A DNA stretch of 64,000 nucleotides, from NCBI RefSeq assembly GCF_003789055.1, contig NZ_ML119085.1, positions 294,062-358,061 on the forward strand, written 5' to 3'. The notes under the pieces were generated by a model. It was not told the DNA's origin and ran no database searches. It was given only the letters and a program-made list of their open reading frames with translations. Shown piece by piece: positions 46,829 through 56,584 of the stretch. This DNA comes from Histidinibacterium lentulum. Its GTDB lineage: Bacteria > Pseudomonadota > Alphaproteobacteria > Rhodobacterales > Rhodobacteraceae. Made by a program: the position numbers and the translations under genes. Position 1 is the stretch's first letter. Each line of letters begins with the position of its first letter.

Positions 46829-47941
46829 TCAGCCGCGCTGCCCCGCATAGGTGATCCGCCGCAGCACCCATTCGAAGGGCCCGAGCGCGGCCCGGCGCCG
46901 CCAGACCGCCAGCGCCGCGATCAGCGCCACGGTCACGGCGACCGCGATCAGCGTCGCGGTCAGCCGCCCGACAGTGTCCCAGAGCCGCAGCCCGTAGGCG
47001 GAGAAGATCGTCGACAGGACGATGGACTGGCCGAGGTAGATGCTCAGGCTCGATCCCCCCGCCGCCAGCACCCGCTCCATGACCGGGCCGGGCGGGCGCG
47101 ACAGCGCGGCGATCAGACCAAGGTAGCCCAGGGTCGCCACCGGCGCCACGAGGATGGTCAGCACGAGCCCCGGCAGGGGCGGACCCCATTGCCAGAGCGC
47201 CGCGCCGAGGAGGCTCAACGCGACACCGGGCCAGAGGCACCAGAGCCGCGCGCGCCGCCACAGCGGATGGCTCGACTCGTCGATCATCCCCGCCTTCACG
47301 GCGGCGAGGCCGAGGCAGAACCACCCCAGCGCCGCGACCCCCTGCGTCAGAAGCAGCGACGGCAGGACAAAGGCGAAGCTGACACTGCGGAAGATCACCG
47401 CCTCGACGAAACCGCCGCCACCGAGGATCTCCCGCTCCAGCGCCACGAACTCGGCGGGCGTGTCGGGGGCGGAGGCCATGAGCACCGGCGCGAGGGCCGC
47501 CTGCAGGATCAGCAGCCCCGCGCCCAGACGCACCAGCCGCCGCACCGGCCAGTCCCGCAGAAGATAGAGCACCGATCCGGTGACCGCGTAAATCGTCAGG
47601 ATGTCGCCCGGAAAGAACAGGCAGCCATGGGCGATCCCGAGGAGCAGAAGCCCGATCATCCGGTTGCGGTAAAGCTGTCCGAACGCCAGCCCCCGCCGCT
47701 GCGCCGAGCGCATCAGGAACCCGAGCCCCAAGCCGAACATGAAGGAGAACAGCCCGTAGGATTTCGACAGCGCCAGCCCGTTCACCAACCACATCGTGAT
47801 CGCATCCGTCGCCGTCTCCCCCGACGGTTCCAGGAACCCGCCCAGCAGGGTGAAGGCGATGTACTGGACGTTGACCACGACGATCCCGAACAGGGCGATC
47901 AGCCGCAGGTAATCCGGCATCAGCGCGCGGGACCCGCTCAT
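46829..47941 (-). CDS. DUF418 family membrane protein
   Basis: A 370-residue polytopic membrane protein of the DUF418 family, related in layout to acyltransferase-like (heparan-alpha-glucosaminide N-acetyltransferase-type) membrane proteins. It starts MSGSRALMPDYLRLIALFGIVVVN. The family-typical C-terminal part includes GGSSLSIYLGQSI and GPFEWVLRRITYAGQRG. Function is unknown. GAGG is 5 nt before ATG 47941; an in-frame ATG at 47989 would add 16 residues that do not look like the family. A 12-codon ORF ends in an ATGA overlap with this start. It runs in the same direction as the antiporter, 106 bp upstream of it. Confidence 0.88.
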   Translation of the reverse strand: MSGSRALMPDYLRLIALFGIVVVNVQYIAFTLLGGFLEPSGETATDAITMWLVNGLALSKSYGLFSFMFGLGLGFLMRSAQRRGLAFGQLYRNRMIGLLLLGIAHGCLFFPGDILTIYAVTGSVLYLLRDWPVRRLVRLGAGLLILQAALAPVLMASAPDTPAEFVALEREILGGGGFVEAVIFRSVSFAFVLPSLLLTQGVAALGWFCLGLAAVKAGMIDESSHPLWRRARLWCLWPGVALSLLGAALWQWGPPLPGLVLTILVAPVATLGYLGLIAALSRPPGPVMERVLAAGGSSLSIYLGQSIVLSTIFSAYGLRLWDTVGRLTATLIAVAVTVALIAALAVWRRRAALGPFEWVLRRITYAGQRG

Positions 47942-47976
47942 GGCCGCCTCAGCACCGACAGGGCGAGGGTCAACAT
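47938..47976 (-). CDS. Putative 12-residue upstream ORF overlapping the DUF418 start
   Basis: ATG at 47976 opens MLTLALSVLRRP, stopping at a TGA that overlaps the DUF418 start as ATGA (47941-47938). GGAG lies 7 nt before its ATG. The layout copies that seen before the dioxygenase gene at 29.1 kb: short ORF, own ribosome site, ATGA overlap. It may couple translation or be chance; no attenuator codon run is seen. Confidence 0.35.
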   Translation of the reverse strand: MLTLALSVLRRP

Positions 47977-48341
47977 CTCGTGTCTCCATCCCTTGTCCTG
48001 GCCCGCAGCGCGACGGCGAGCGCGATCTGCCCGCCGAGGCATCCCGTCGCGGTCCCGACCGGCATTTCCCCGGCCCGGTCGCCCGTCACGCGCCCGGGAA
48101 GACGGCACGGGCCCGCAGCTCCGTCAGGTCAACCTTATCCATCCCGCCCCGTCCGGAGAAGAGCGACGACAGCCGCAGGCGCAGTCTCCGCATAGCGGTC
48201 GAGCGCCGGCCGGGTCAATCTGTACTCGTGGCCCAAGGCCTCGGGCCGATGGCTTCGACACAATCTCGCAGACCGCGTTGATCGAGTCGCCAGACGCGGA
48301 CTCGCCGACCTCGCGCGAAGGATGTGGCGGAACTCTCCCGT
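47977..48341. other. Gap between DUF418 and TetR genes, possible gene remnant
   Basis: About 365 bp without an intact gene. On the minus strand two neighbouring frames read like coding sequence: VWRLDQRGLRDCVEAIGP, then, after a frame change near 48235, LGHEYRLTRPALDRYAET continuing to a stop near 48139. Together they look like the end of a decayed or frameshifted gene. I do not recognise the family. No clear promoter or terminator is visible. Confidence 0.35.
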
Positions 48342-48938
48342 TCACACGGTGGCGGTCTCACCGTCCGGGTGGAGAAAGCGTGACAGGATCGTTTCGGCCG
48401 AAACCGCCAGAAGCCTCGGCACGTCTTCCCTGGGCACCCGCGCCACGTCGAGGAGGGCGATAACCGCCTCGATGCCCGTGGCGACGCAGAGCAAGGCGAC
48501 GAGTTCCTTCTGCTGCCGCCTCGGGAGGCCGTGCGGCAGATCGTGAAGCGCGCGCTCCATGTAGGCCACGCGTCGGGCACCGCGTTTGCCGATGTCTTCC
48601 GTAGCGACGACCGCAGAGGCGAGGTACTGGCGGAATGTCGTCTCGTTCTCGAGCGTCAGCCTCACAAGTCCCTGGCAGATCGCCATGAGGCGGGCATGGA
48701 CGTCAGTCGTTCCCTCCACGAGCGTCTCATAAGGCGGAACGAGCGTCGCCAGCCCTGCCTCGAGCGTCAGGGCGTGGGCATCGGAGAAGTAGCGATAGGC
48801 GGTTGCCCTCGAGATGCCATGTTCGGCGGCCGCGGCCACGATGGTCACCTCCTCGCCGCGCGACATGAGTTGCCGGGCGCCGTCGAGGATCGCGTCGCGG
48901 GTGCGCTGCTTCTGACTCGTCCGTTCGGTCTTCGTCAT
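48342..48938 (-). CDS. TetR/AcrR-family transcriptional regulator
   Basis: A 198-residue TetR-type repressor. The N-terminal helix-turn-helix is visible in QRTRDAILDGARQLMSRGEEVTIVAAAAEHGISRATAYRYFSDA (residues about 11-54); the C-terminal domain is helical and should bind a ligand. ATG 48938 is chosen because GGGGAGC is 3-5 nt upstream; an in-frame ATG at 48959 would extend it. It is divergent from the cupin/membrane gene pair, with a palindrome TGAGAC-N4-GTCTCA in the 91-bp spacer, so it most likely represses both directions until an inducer binds. Confidence 0.92.
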   Translation of the reverse strand: MTKTERTSQKQRTRDAILDGARQLMSRGEEVTIVAAAAEHGISRATAYRYFSDAHALTLEAGLATLVPPYETLVEGTTDVHARLMAICQGLVRLTLENETTFRQYLASAVVATEDIGKRGARRVAYMERALHDLPHGLPRRQQKELVALLCVATGIEAVIALLDVARVPREDVPRLLAVSAETILSRFLHPDGETATV

Positions 48939-48961
48939 GCTGCTCCCCAACATTTCCATAT

Positions 48962-48977
48962 TGAGACTCGTGTCTCA
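48962..48977. promoter_or_regulatory. Palindromic operator between tetR-type gene and cupin operon
   Basis: TGAGAC (48962-48967) and GTCTCA (48972-48977) form a perfect 6-bp inverted repeat with a 4-nt centre, typical of TetR-family operators. TTGAGA (48961-48966) could be a rightward -35 with TATTCG (48984-48989) as -10, 17 nt apart. The operator would thus overlap the promoter of the cupin gene and lies 23 bp before the regulator's own start. Confidence 0.65.
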
Positions 48978-49029
48978 TAATGATATTCGCAGTCTTGCGA
49001 CGGGAATCGGTCCCGTCAAGGAGAAACGC

Positions 49030-49500
49030 ATGTCGGATCATCGTCACTACAACGTCTTCGGCCTTCTCGTCAGCTTCCGGGTCCTGCCCGAGGAGGTGGA
49101 GAACAAGTTCGTGCTCATGGACGCCCTCGTCCCGCCCGGCCTCGGAGCACCGCCGAATTTCCACGGCGGCGAGACGGAGGTGTTCCGGGTGATGGAAGGA
49201 GAGTTCGACTTCCTGATCGACGGACAGAAGGTGTCGGCGCGGTCGGGGGATACGGTCGTCGTGCCCGACGGTGCGGTCCATGCCTTCACCTGCACCGGCG
49301 CACGTCCCGGGCGGCTCGAGATCATCAATGCGCCGGGCCGGATGCATGTGGACTTCTTCCGCGGCGTGGGCGAACCCATGCCTGACGACCGGACGCTCCC
49401 GGCGCCGCCCGCTGGACCCCCGGACATGGCGAAGGTGATGCAGGTGGCAGAGGCAACCGGACTGAAGCTCGTGCCGCCGCAAATGGAGGCCGCGCGATGA
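49030..49500 (+). CDS. Small cupin-domain protein
   Basis: A 156-residue single-domain cupin. Motif 1 is FHGGETEVFRVMEGEFDFLIDG and motif 2 is GDTVVVPDGAVHAFTCTG. Motif 1 has one His and one Glu rather than the usual HxH, so metal ligation may be reduced. Cupins of this size may be oxygenases, isomerases or sensors; substrate unknown. AAGGAGA stands 6 nt before ATG 49030. The stop overlaps the next gene's ATG as ATGA, so both are one operon, controlled by the divergent TetR-type regulator. Confidence 0.85.
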   Translation: MSDHRHYNVFGLLVSFRVLPEEVENKFVLMDALVPPGLGAPPNFHGGETEVFRVMEGEFDFLIDGQKVSARSGDTVVVPDGAVHAFTCTGARPGRLEIINAPGRMHVDFFRGVGEPMPDDRTLPAPPAGPPDMAKVMQVAEATGLKLVPPQMEAAR

Positions 49501-49901
49501 GCGCGTCCGGTATCGGCATGCAGCGGAGCACGTTGCCCTCGCTGGCGCGGGTCCAGCTCCGCGCCGCGACAATCTACCTGGTCGGCGGGCTGCTCCTCGG
49601 GGTCGCGATGGCGGCAAGCAGCGATTTCACCCTCAAGGGCGTTCACGCGCACATGCACCTTCTGGGCTGGGTCACGCTTGCAATCTCGGGCCTCGTCTAC
49701 GCGATGATGCCCGCGCTGTCGGCAAGCAGGCTGGCGCGTTGGCACGTCGTGCTTCACAATCTCGGCCTGCCGGTGATGATGTTCGCGCTGGCCGCCTATC
49801 TGTCCGGAGTCGCCGCGGCGGAACCGGGGATCGCCCTCGGGGCGATCCTGAGCACCCTGGGCCTCTGCGCCTTCACCCTGGCTCTCTGGCGCTCCCTCTG
49901 A
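49497..49901 (+). CDS. Small four-helix membrane protein resembling a fragment of heme-copper oxidase subunit I
   Basis: A 134-residue membrane protein with four hydrophobic helices. The second helix starts GVHAHMHLLGWVTLAISGLVYAMMP, and the third follows RWHVVLHNLGLPVMMF. These His-rich helices look like those of CcoN/NorB-type oxidase subunit I but cover only about a quarter of that protein. Length and clean start suggest a stand-alone small family rather than a broken oxidase gene. It may bind heme (inference). It is translationally coupled (ATGA) to the cupin gene upstream. Confidence 0.7.
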   Translation: MSASGIGMQRSTLPSLARVQLRAATIYLVGGLLLGVAMAASSDFTLKGVHAHMHLLGWVTLAISGLVYAMMPALSASRLARWHVVLHNLGLPVMMFALAAYLSGVAAAEPGIALGAILSTLGLCAFTLALWRSL

Positions 49902-50203
49902 GCGGGCCGGGGACACGGTCCTCCGAGGCGCCGCACCGCGAAGAGGCCCCTCGCCCGGTCACCCGGGAGAGTGCCGTCGCCGGCGCACGCCTCGGCGTCC
50001 GGGTCATCGCAGGCTGCCGGAAAACGACGGTCGGCCCGGCTGACAACTGCCAGCCGGGTTCACCCTGCACCATCGAAACCGGGTTGACCCTGGCGGCCCC
50101 GTGTCCTCTCGCGGGCGCCACCGACGCCCCTCCGAAGGCGCTCGGGGATATTGGCGGCTCCCCCTGCGCGCCGTGAGAGGACTTGCGCCTCCCTACAAGG
50201 TCC
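49902..50203. other. Gap between the cupin operon and gyrB
   Basis: 302 bp between two convergent transcription units. I see no gene with a ribosome site and no hairpin followed by a T-run. GC-rich short repeats (for example CGCCCGGTCACCCGGG near 49948) could pair weakly. Nothing else can be supported. Confidence 0.4.
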
Positions 50204-52624
<2,421 letters not shown>

Positions 52625-52701
52625 TCACAATCCTGTCTGTTCGGGGCTTCATATACGAAGTCTGGTGGCGATTGTCACGCAACACCGCCAGATTTCGTGG
52701 G

Positions 52702-53322
52702 TCAGGTGAGGGGGATGACCAGCCCCACCCCGACCAGCGCCGCCCCCGCGATCCGGTTGGTGCGCCGCACCGCCCCCGGCGAGGCCAGAAGCCGCCGCAC
52801 CTGCCCGATCATGCCCGCCAGAACGAGGTTTCCGACCAGCGGCACCACTGCCGACAGACCGGCGATCGCCAGCATGTCCGGCAGGGTCAGGGCGGTAAGG
52901 TCGAAGAACCCCGGCAGGACGCCCATGTAGAACAGGATCGCCTTCGGATTGCCGAGGATCACCGCGAGACCCGCCAGAAAACCCGCCCACATCCCGGGCC
53001 GCGTCAGGCGGCTGTCGGCGCTGAGGTCCGTGTCGGCATGGCGCCAGATCAGCACCCCCATGATCACGAAGGTCGCTGCCGCCACCCATTTCAGCGCCTC
53101 GAGAAAGCCGGAGAAGACCGACACGATCCACGTCACGCCGAGGATCGCCAGGAACGGCCAGAGCACGTCGCCCACCACGACGCCGAGGGCCAGCGGCCAG
53201 GCCGCGTGAAAGCCGCCCGCGAGGGCGCGCGCCGTCAGCGCCACCCAGACCGGGCCGGGCGTCAGGAACAGGATCAGGAGCGCCCCGGCATAGAGCGCCA
53301 TCTGCGACAGGGTAATCGTCAT
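52702..53322 (-). CDS. LysE/RhtB-family amino-acid exporter
   Basis: A 206-residue inner-membrane protein with about six hydrophobic segments. The family motif near the N terminus is [24 protein letters not shown] second conserved stretch is [26 protein letters not shown]. Members export amino acids or related metabolites such as lysine, homoserine or threonine. The substrate is not predictable. It lies between recF/GNAT and gyrB and has no tight coupling to either. Confidence 0.9.
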   Translation of the reverse strand: MTITLSQMALYAGALLILFLTPGPVWVALTARALAGGFHAAWPLALGVVVGDVLWPFLAILGVTWIVSVFSGFLEALKWVAAATFVIMGVLIWRHADTDLSADSRLTRPGMWAGFLAGLAVILGNPKAILFYMGVLPGFFDLTALTLPDMLAIAGLSAVVPLVGNLVLAGMIGQVRRLLASPGAVRRTNRIAGAALVGVGLVIPLT

Positions 53323-53372
53323 GGTGCCGGCTTACGCCGCGGCGGACCCGGGCGGAAGGCCCCCCGGATGCC

Positions 53373-53900
53373 TCAGAAGAGCCAGCCGAGAAGATCGACC
53401 TCCGCCGCCCCGTCCCACACCGCATCGCCCAGCGGCAGCACCATCAGCCCGCCCTGCCTGCGGTGCTCGAGGCCATTCGTCCGCGCGCCCTCCATGTCGA
53501 CGAAGCGCAGGACGTTGCGGTGGGCCTCGAACCCCGCCCCGGCATAGAGCGGACGGTCGCCGAACAGGACGAAGAACTCCGCCGGCATCGCCCGCGCCTC
53601 GGCGATCGCGGCCTCCATCAGCCTCGAGGCGATCCCCTCGCCCCGCCGCTCGGGCGCGGTGCAGACATCGCCCAGGCCCACGATATCCACCAGCCGCTCG
53701 CCCATGCGGATCGCGCGGAGGCCAAGGCCCATCTGCCCCACGATCGCGCCCGCGTCCCGCGCCACGATCCGGACATGATGGCGCTGGACGAAATAGCTGC
53801 GATCCCCGAAATCCGTCACGAAGCACCGCCGCAGAAGCGCGGCGATCTCCGCCTCGTCGGTCGGTGTCAGCCGCGCCTCCTCGATCCGTTCAATCTTCAT
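53373..53900 (-). CDS. GNAT-family N-acetyltransferase
   Basis: A 175-residue protein of the Gcn5-related fold. The acetyl-CoA pyrophosphate-binding loop is CTAPERRGEGIASRLMEAAI (R/Q-x-x-G-x-G/A type), preceded by the beta4 strand VDIVGLGDV. FFVLFGDRPLYAGAGF is the next conserved stretch. The acceptor is unknown. ATG 53900 is preferred over GTG 53906, because GAGAGG is 5 nt before the ATG. A structured repeat element lies immediately upstream, between this gene and recF. Confidence 0.88.
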   Translation of the reverse strand: MKIERIEEARLTPTDEAEIAALLRRCFVTDFGDRSYFVQRHHVRIVARDAGAIVGQMGLGLRAIRMGERLVDIVGLGDVCTAPERRGEGIASRLMEAAIAEARAMPAEFFVLFGDRPLYAGAGFEAHRNVLRFVDMEGARTNGLEHRRQGGLMVLPLGDAVWDGAAEVDLLGWLF

Positions 53901-53987
53901 CTGCACCTCTCCAAGGTCGCGCCGCCGGACATGGACGGCCGACCTCGTCCTGTCAAACGCCCGGCTCTCTCCACCCGTGCTCTCCGC

Positions 53988-54072
53988 CCCCCATTTTTCT
54001 GGCGGGAAATATCCCGGTGGGGGTCCGGGGGAGGCAGCGCCTCCCCCGGCGGGTCGCCGCCGAAGGCGGCGA
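53988..54072 (+). repeat. Structured intergenic repeat element, copy 2
   Basis: The 30-bp core at 53988-54017 differs from copy 1 at two positions and ends GGAAATATCCCGG. It is followed by an 11-bp perfect stem with AGC loop (54025-54049) and an 8-bp stem TCGCCGCC/GGCGGCGA with GAA loop (54054-54072). Copy 1 at 43694-43813 has the same parts. Copy 2 stands between the recF stop and the GNAT start. It reads plus-ward, against both neighbours, so it is not simply a gene-end terminator. Confidence 0.7.
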
Positions 54073-54107
54073 AACGAAGGACCCGGATCGCGCGGTGCCC
54101 TCCATGG

Positions 54108-55214
54108 TCACGACCCCCCCGCCACCGCCACGTCCGACACGCCATCCGCTTCGGTCACTTCGAGATATTGCGCCCGGTCGCCGAACTCGGCGAAGAGCTC
54201 CGGTCCGGTGCCCGTCATCCATGCCTGGGCGCCCAGCGCGAGGATCTCCTCGTACAGCGCCGCGCGGCGGGAGGAATCCAGATGGGCCGCTACCTCGTCC
54301 AGCAACAGAAGCGGTGGCGCGCCGACGCGGTGCGCCAGCGCGCGGGCATTGGCGAGGATCAGCGAGATCAGCAGCGCTTTCTGCTCGCCCGTCGAACAGT
54401 CGCGAGCGGGCACGCCCTTCTCGGTATAGACGGCGGCAAGGTCGGTGCGGTGCGGCCCGGTCAGGGTCCGCCCCGCCGCCATGTCGCGCCCTCGCCCCTC
54501 GGCCAGGGCGCGGGCGAGATCCTCCGCCCCCTCCGGCAGGTCGCCCTCGGGCTGTTCCAGCGACAGGGTCGCGGCCGGAAAGGCGGTCTCCGCCCCCTCC
54601 TGCGCCTCAGAGAGCACCGTCAGCGTCTCGGCGCGGGCGGCCTGGATGCGGGCGCCGGCCTCGGCCATGCGGGCCTCCAGCGCGGCATACCAGCCCGCGT
54701 TGCGCACCTCGTCCTTCAGGAGGCGGTTACGCTCGCGCATGGCCTTCTCGTAGGTCAGCACCGCCTCGCCATGATCAGGCCGGAAACTCAACGCGGCCCG
54801 GTCGAGGAAGCGGCGCCGCCCGTCCGCACCCTCGATCCACAGCCGGTCCATGGACGGGATCAGCCAGAGCACCCGCACCAGCCGCCCCAGCGCCAGCTGC
54901 GGCGCGGCCTTGCCGTCTATCCGCACCTGCCGCGCGGCGGCGCCCTCGGACCAGGTCTCGATCTCGTGCAGCCCGTCGGGGGCGGCCAGATCGGCGGCGA
55001 TCTTCCAGCCGAGGCTTTCGGGCCTCCGTGCCATCTCCTCTGCGCTCGCCCGGCGCAGCCCGCGCCCGGGGCTGAGGATCGAGAGCGCCTCGAGAAGGTT
55101 CGTCTTGCCCGCGCCGTTGGGGCCGAAGATCGCGACGGGCCGGCCGTCCGCGGTCATCCGCGCGCGGCGGTGGCTGCGGAAATGCGAGAGGCTCAGGGCG
55201 GTGACGGCGACCAT
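54108..55214 (-). CDS. recF: DNA replication and repair protein RecF
   Basis: A 368-residue SMC-like ATPase that helps load RecA at gapped DNA together with RecO and RecR. Walker A is FGPNGAGKTNLLEAL, the ABC-type signature is STGEQKALLISLIL, and Walker B is LLLLDEVAAHLDSSRR. FRSH at the N terminus is also typical. Length is normal. It follows dnaN by 122 bp, which contain two strong palindromes, so co-transcription with dnaN may be limited. Confidence 0.96.
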   Translation of the reverse strand: MVAVTALSLSHFRSHRRARMTADGRPVAIFGPNGAGKTNLLEALSILSPGRGLRRASAEEMARRPESLGWKIAADLAAPDGLHEIETWSEGAAARQVRIDGKAAPQLALGRLVRVLWLIPSMDRLWIEGADGRRRFLDRAALSFRPDHGEAVLTYEKAMRERNRLLKDEVRNAGWYAALEARMAEAGARIQAARAETLTVLSEAQEGAETAFPAATLSLEQPEGDLPEGAEDLARALAEGRGRDMAAGRTLTGPHRTDLAAVYTEKGVPARDCSTGEQKALLISLILANARALAHRVGAPPLLLLDEVAAHLDSSRRAALYEEILALGAQAWMTGTGPELFAEFGDRAQYLEVTEADGVSDVAVAGGS

Positions 55215-55277
55215 GGCAAAAGGTTAACGCCTCCGCGCGTCCACAGGGATTTCCGTTTATCTTCCGTGTCTTGACGG

Positions 55278-55297
55278 GGCGTCCACACGTGGACGCC
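55278..55297. promoter_or_regulatory. Interrupted palindrome in the recF-dnaN spacer
   Basis: GGCGTCCAC and GTGGACGCC, 9-bp arms with a 2-nt centre (AC). It stands 64 bp upstream of the recF start and ten bp from a second, perfect palindrome. It could be an operator or, on RNA level, an attenuating hairpin; no T-run follows on the minus strand. Confidence 0.45.
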
Positions 55298-55307
55298 GGC
55301 GCCGGCC

Positions 55308-55331
55308 GCGAATTTTCGTACGAAAATTCGC
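55308..55331. terminator. Perfect 24-bp palindrome just after dnaN
   Basis: Twelve-bp half GCGAATTTTCGT followed by its exact complement, centred on the GTAC at 55318-55321. It lies 5 bp beyond the dnaN stop codon on the transcribed side. Perfect symmetry without a loop suggests either a DNA-binding site or a dispersed palindromic repeat. The A/T-rich arms could also end dnaN transcription. The terminator label is the weakest part of this call. Confidence 0.5.
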
Positions 55332-55336
55332 CCGCC

Positions 55337-56455
55337 TCACACCCGCATCGGCATGACCACGTAGACCGCCGAGGTATCGTCCCCCTCGCGCATCAGCGTG
55401 GGATCGCCCGAGGAATTGAACAGGAAGATCGCGTTCTCCTTGTCCACCTGGCTCGCGATCTCCAGCAGGTATTTCGCGTTGAATCCGATCTCCAGCTTCT
55501 CGTCCCCGTAGGCGACCGCCAGCTCCTCCTCCGCCGCCCCCGCATCGGGCGCGTTCACCGAGAGCACCAGCCGGTCCTCGTCGAGGCTCATCTTCACCGC
55601 GCGGCTCCGCTCCGAGCTCACCGTCGCGACCCGGTCCACCGCCTTGGCGAAATCGCTGGCATCCACCTCCAGCTGCTTCGTGTTCCCGGTCGGAATGACC
55701 CGGCTGTAGTCCGGAAAGGTCCCGTCGATCACCTTCGAGGTCAGCGTGATGTTCGGCGTGGCGAAGCGGACCTTCGTCTCGCTGACCGACACCGCGATCT
55801 CCATCTCGTCGTCGTCGAGCAGCTTCCTGAGCTCCCCCACCGTCTTCCTCGGGACGATCACCCCGGGCATCCCCGCCGCGCCCTCGGGCAGGGGCGCGTC
55901 GATCCGCGCCAGCCGGTGCCCGTCGGTCGCCACGCAGCGCAGCCGCGGCCCCGCCTCCGTATCGGCCACATGCATGTAGACGCCGTTGAGATAGTAGCGC
56001 GTCTCCTCGGTGGAGATCGCGAATTTCGACTTGTCGAAGAGCCGCCGCAGCACCGGCGCGGGGGCGGCGAAGTTGCAGGCGTATTCCGACGAGGCCATGA
56101 CCGGGAAATCCTCGCGCGGCAGCGTCGCCAGCTTGAAATCCGACCGCCCCGCGGTGATCTGCAGCCGCCCCGAAGCCCCGTCCTCGGAGAGGGTGACAAG
56201 CGCGCCGTCCGGCAGCTTGCGCACGATCTCGTTCAGCGTGACCGCCGAGACCGTCGTCGCCCCCGCCCGCTCCACCTGGGCGGGCGCGCGGTCCACCACC
56301 TCGACGTCGAGATCGGTGGCGCGGAACTGTACCGTGTCGCCCTCGGCCTCGATCAGGACGTTGGCCAGGATCGGGATCGTGTTCCGCCTCTCGACGACCG
56401 ACTGGGCCTGCGCCACGGCCTTCATCAGCGCACCGCGTTCGATGGAGAGTTTCAT
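55337..56455 (-). CDS. dnaN: DNA polymerase III beta subunit (sliding clamp)
   Basis: A 372-residue clamp with the three repeated domains of the bacterial beta ring; two copies encircle DNA. It starts MKLSIERGALMKAVAQAQSVVERRNTIPILANVLIE and ends DDTSAVYVVMPMRV, where the C-terminal MPMRV matches the family (MPMRL/MPMRI). Middle features are YYLNGVYMHV, RCVATDGHRLA and EFPDYSRVIP-like GTFPDYSRVIP. It is 129 bp downstream of dnaA on the same strand. Confidence 0.98.
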   Translation of the reverse strand: MKLSIERGALMKAVAQAQSVVERRNTIPILANVLIEAEGDTVQFRATDLDVEVVDRAPAQVERAGATTVSAVTLNEIVRKLPDGALVTLSEDGASGRLQITAGRSDFKLATLPREDFPVMASSEYACNFAAPAPVLRRLFDKSKFAISTEETRYYLNGVYMHVADTEAGPRLRCVATDGHRLARIDAPLPEGAAGMPGVIVPRKTVGELRKLLDDDEMEIAVSVSETKVRFATPNITLTSKVIDGTFPDYSRVIPTGNTKQLEVDASDFAKAVDRVATVSSERSRAVKMSLDEDRLVLSVNAPDAGAAEEELAVAYGDEKLEIGFNAKYLLEIASQVDKENAIFLFNSSGDPTLMREGDDTSAVYVVMPMRV

Positions 56456-56584
56456 GTCCTCGCTCCGTCCCTCTGAGGCCCTTCGCCGGGACGCTCACGC
56501 TACACGCGCAAGCGGGCCGGGCAAGCCATTTCGCGGGAGAGTCCGTCAGTGTTGCAGGAGCGTCAAGCGCCGTCGCGCCGGGCC

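Noticed and set aside
50130..50165. Possible third copy of the structured repeat (GGGGATATTGGCGG)
   Set aside because: Only a short part resembles the core and the paired hairpins are missing.
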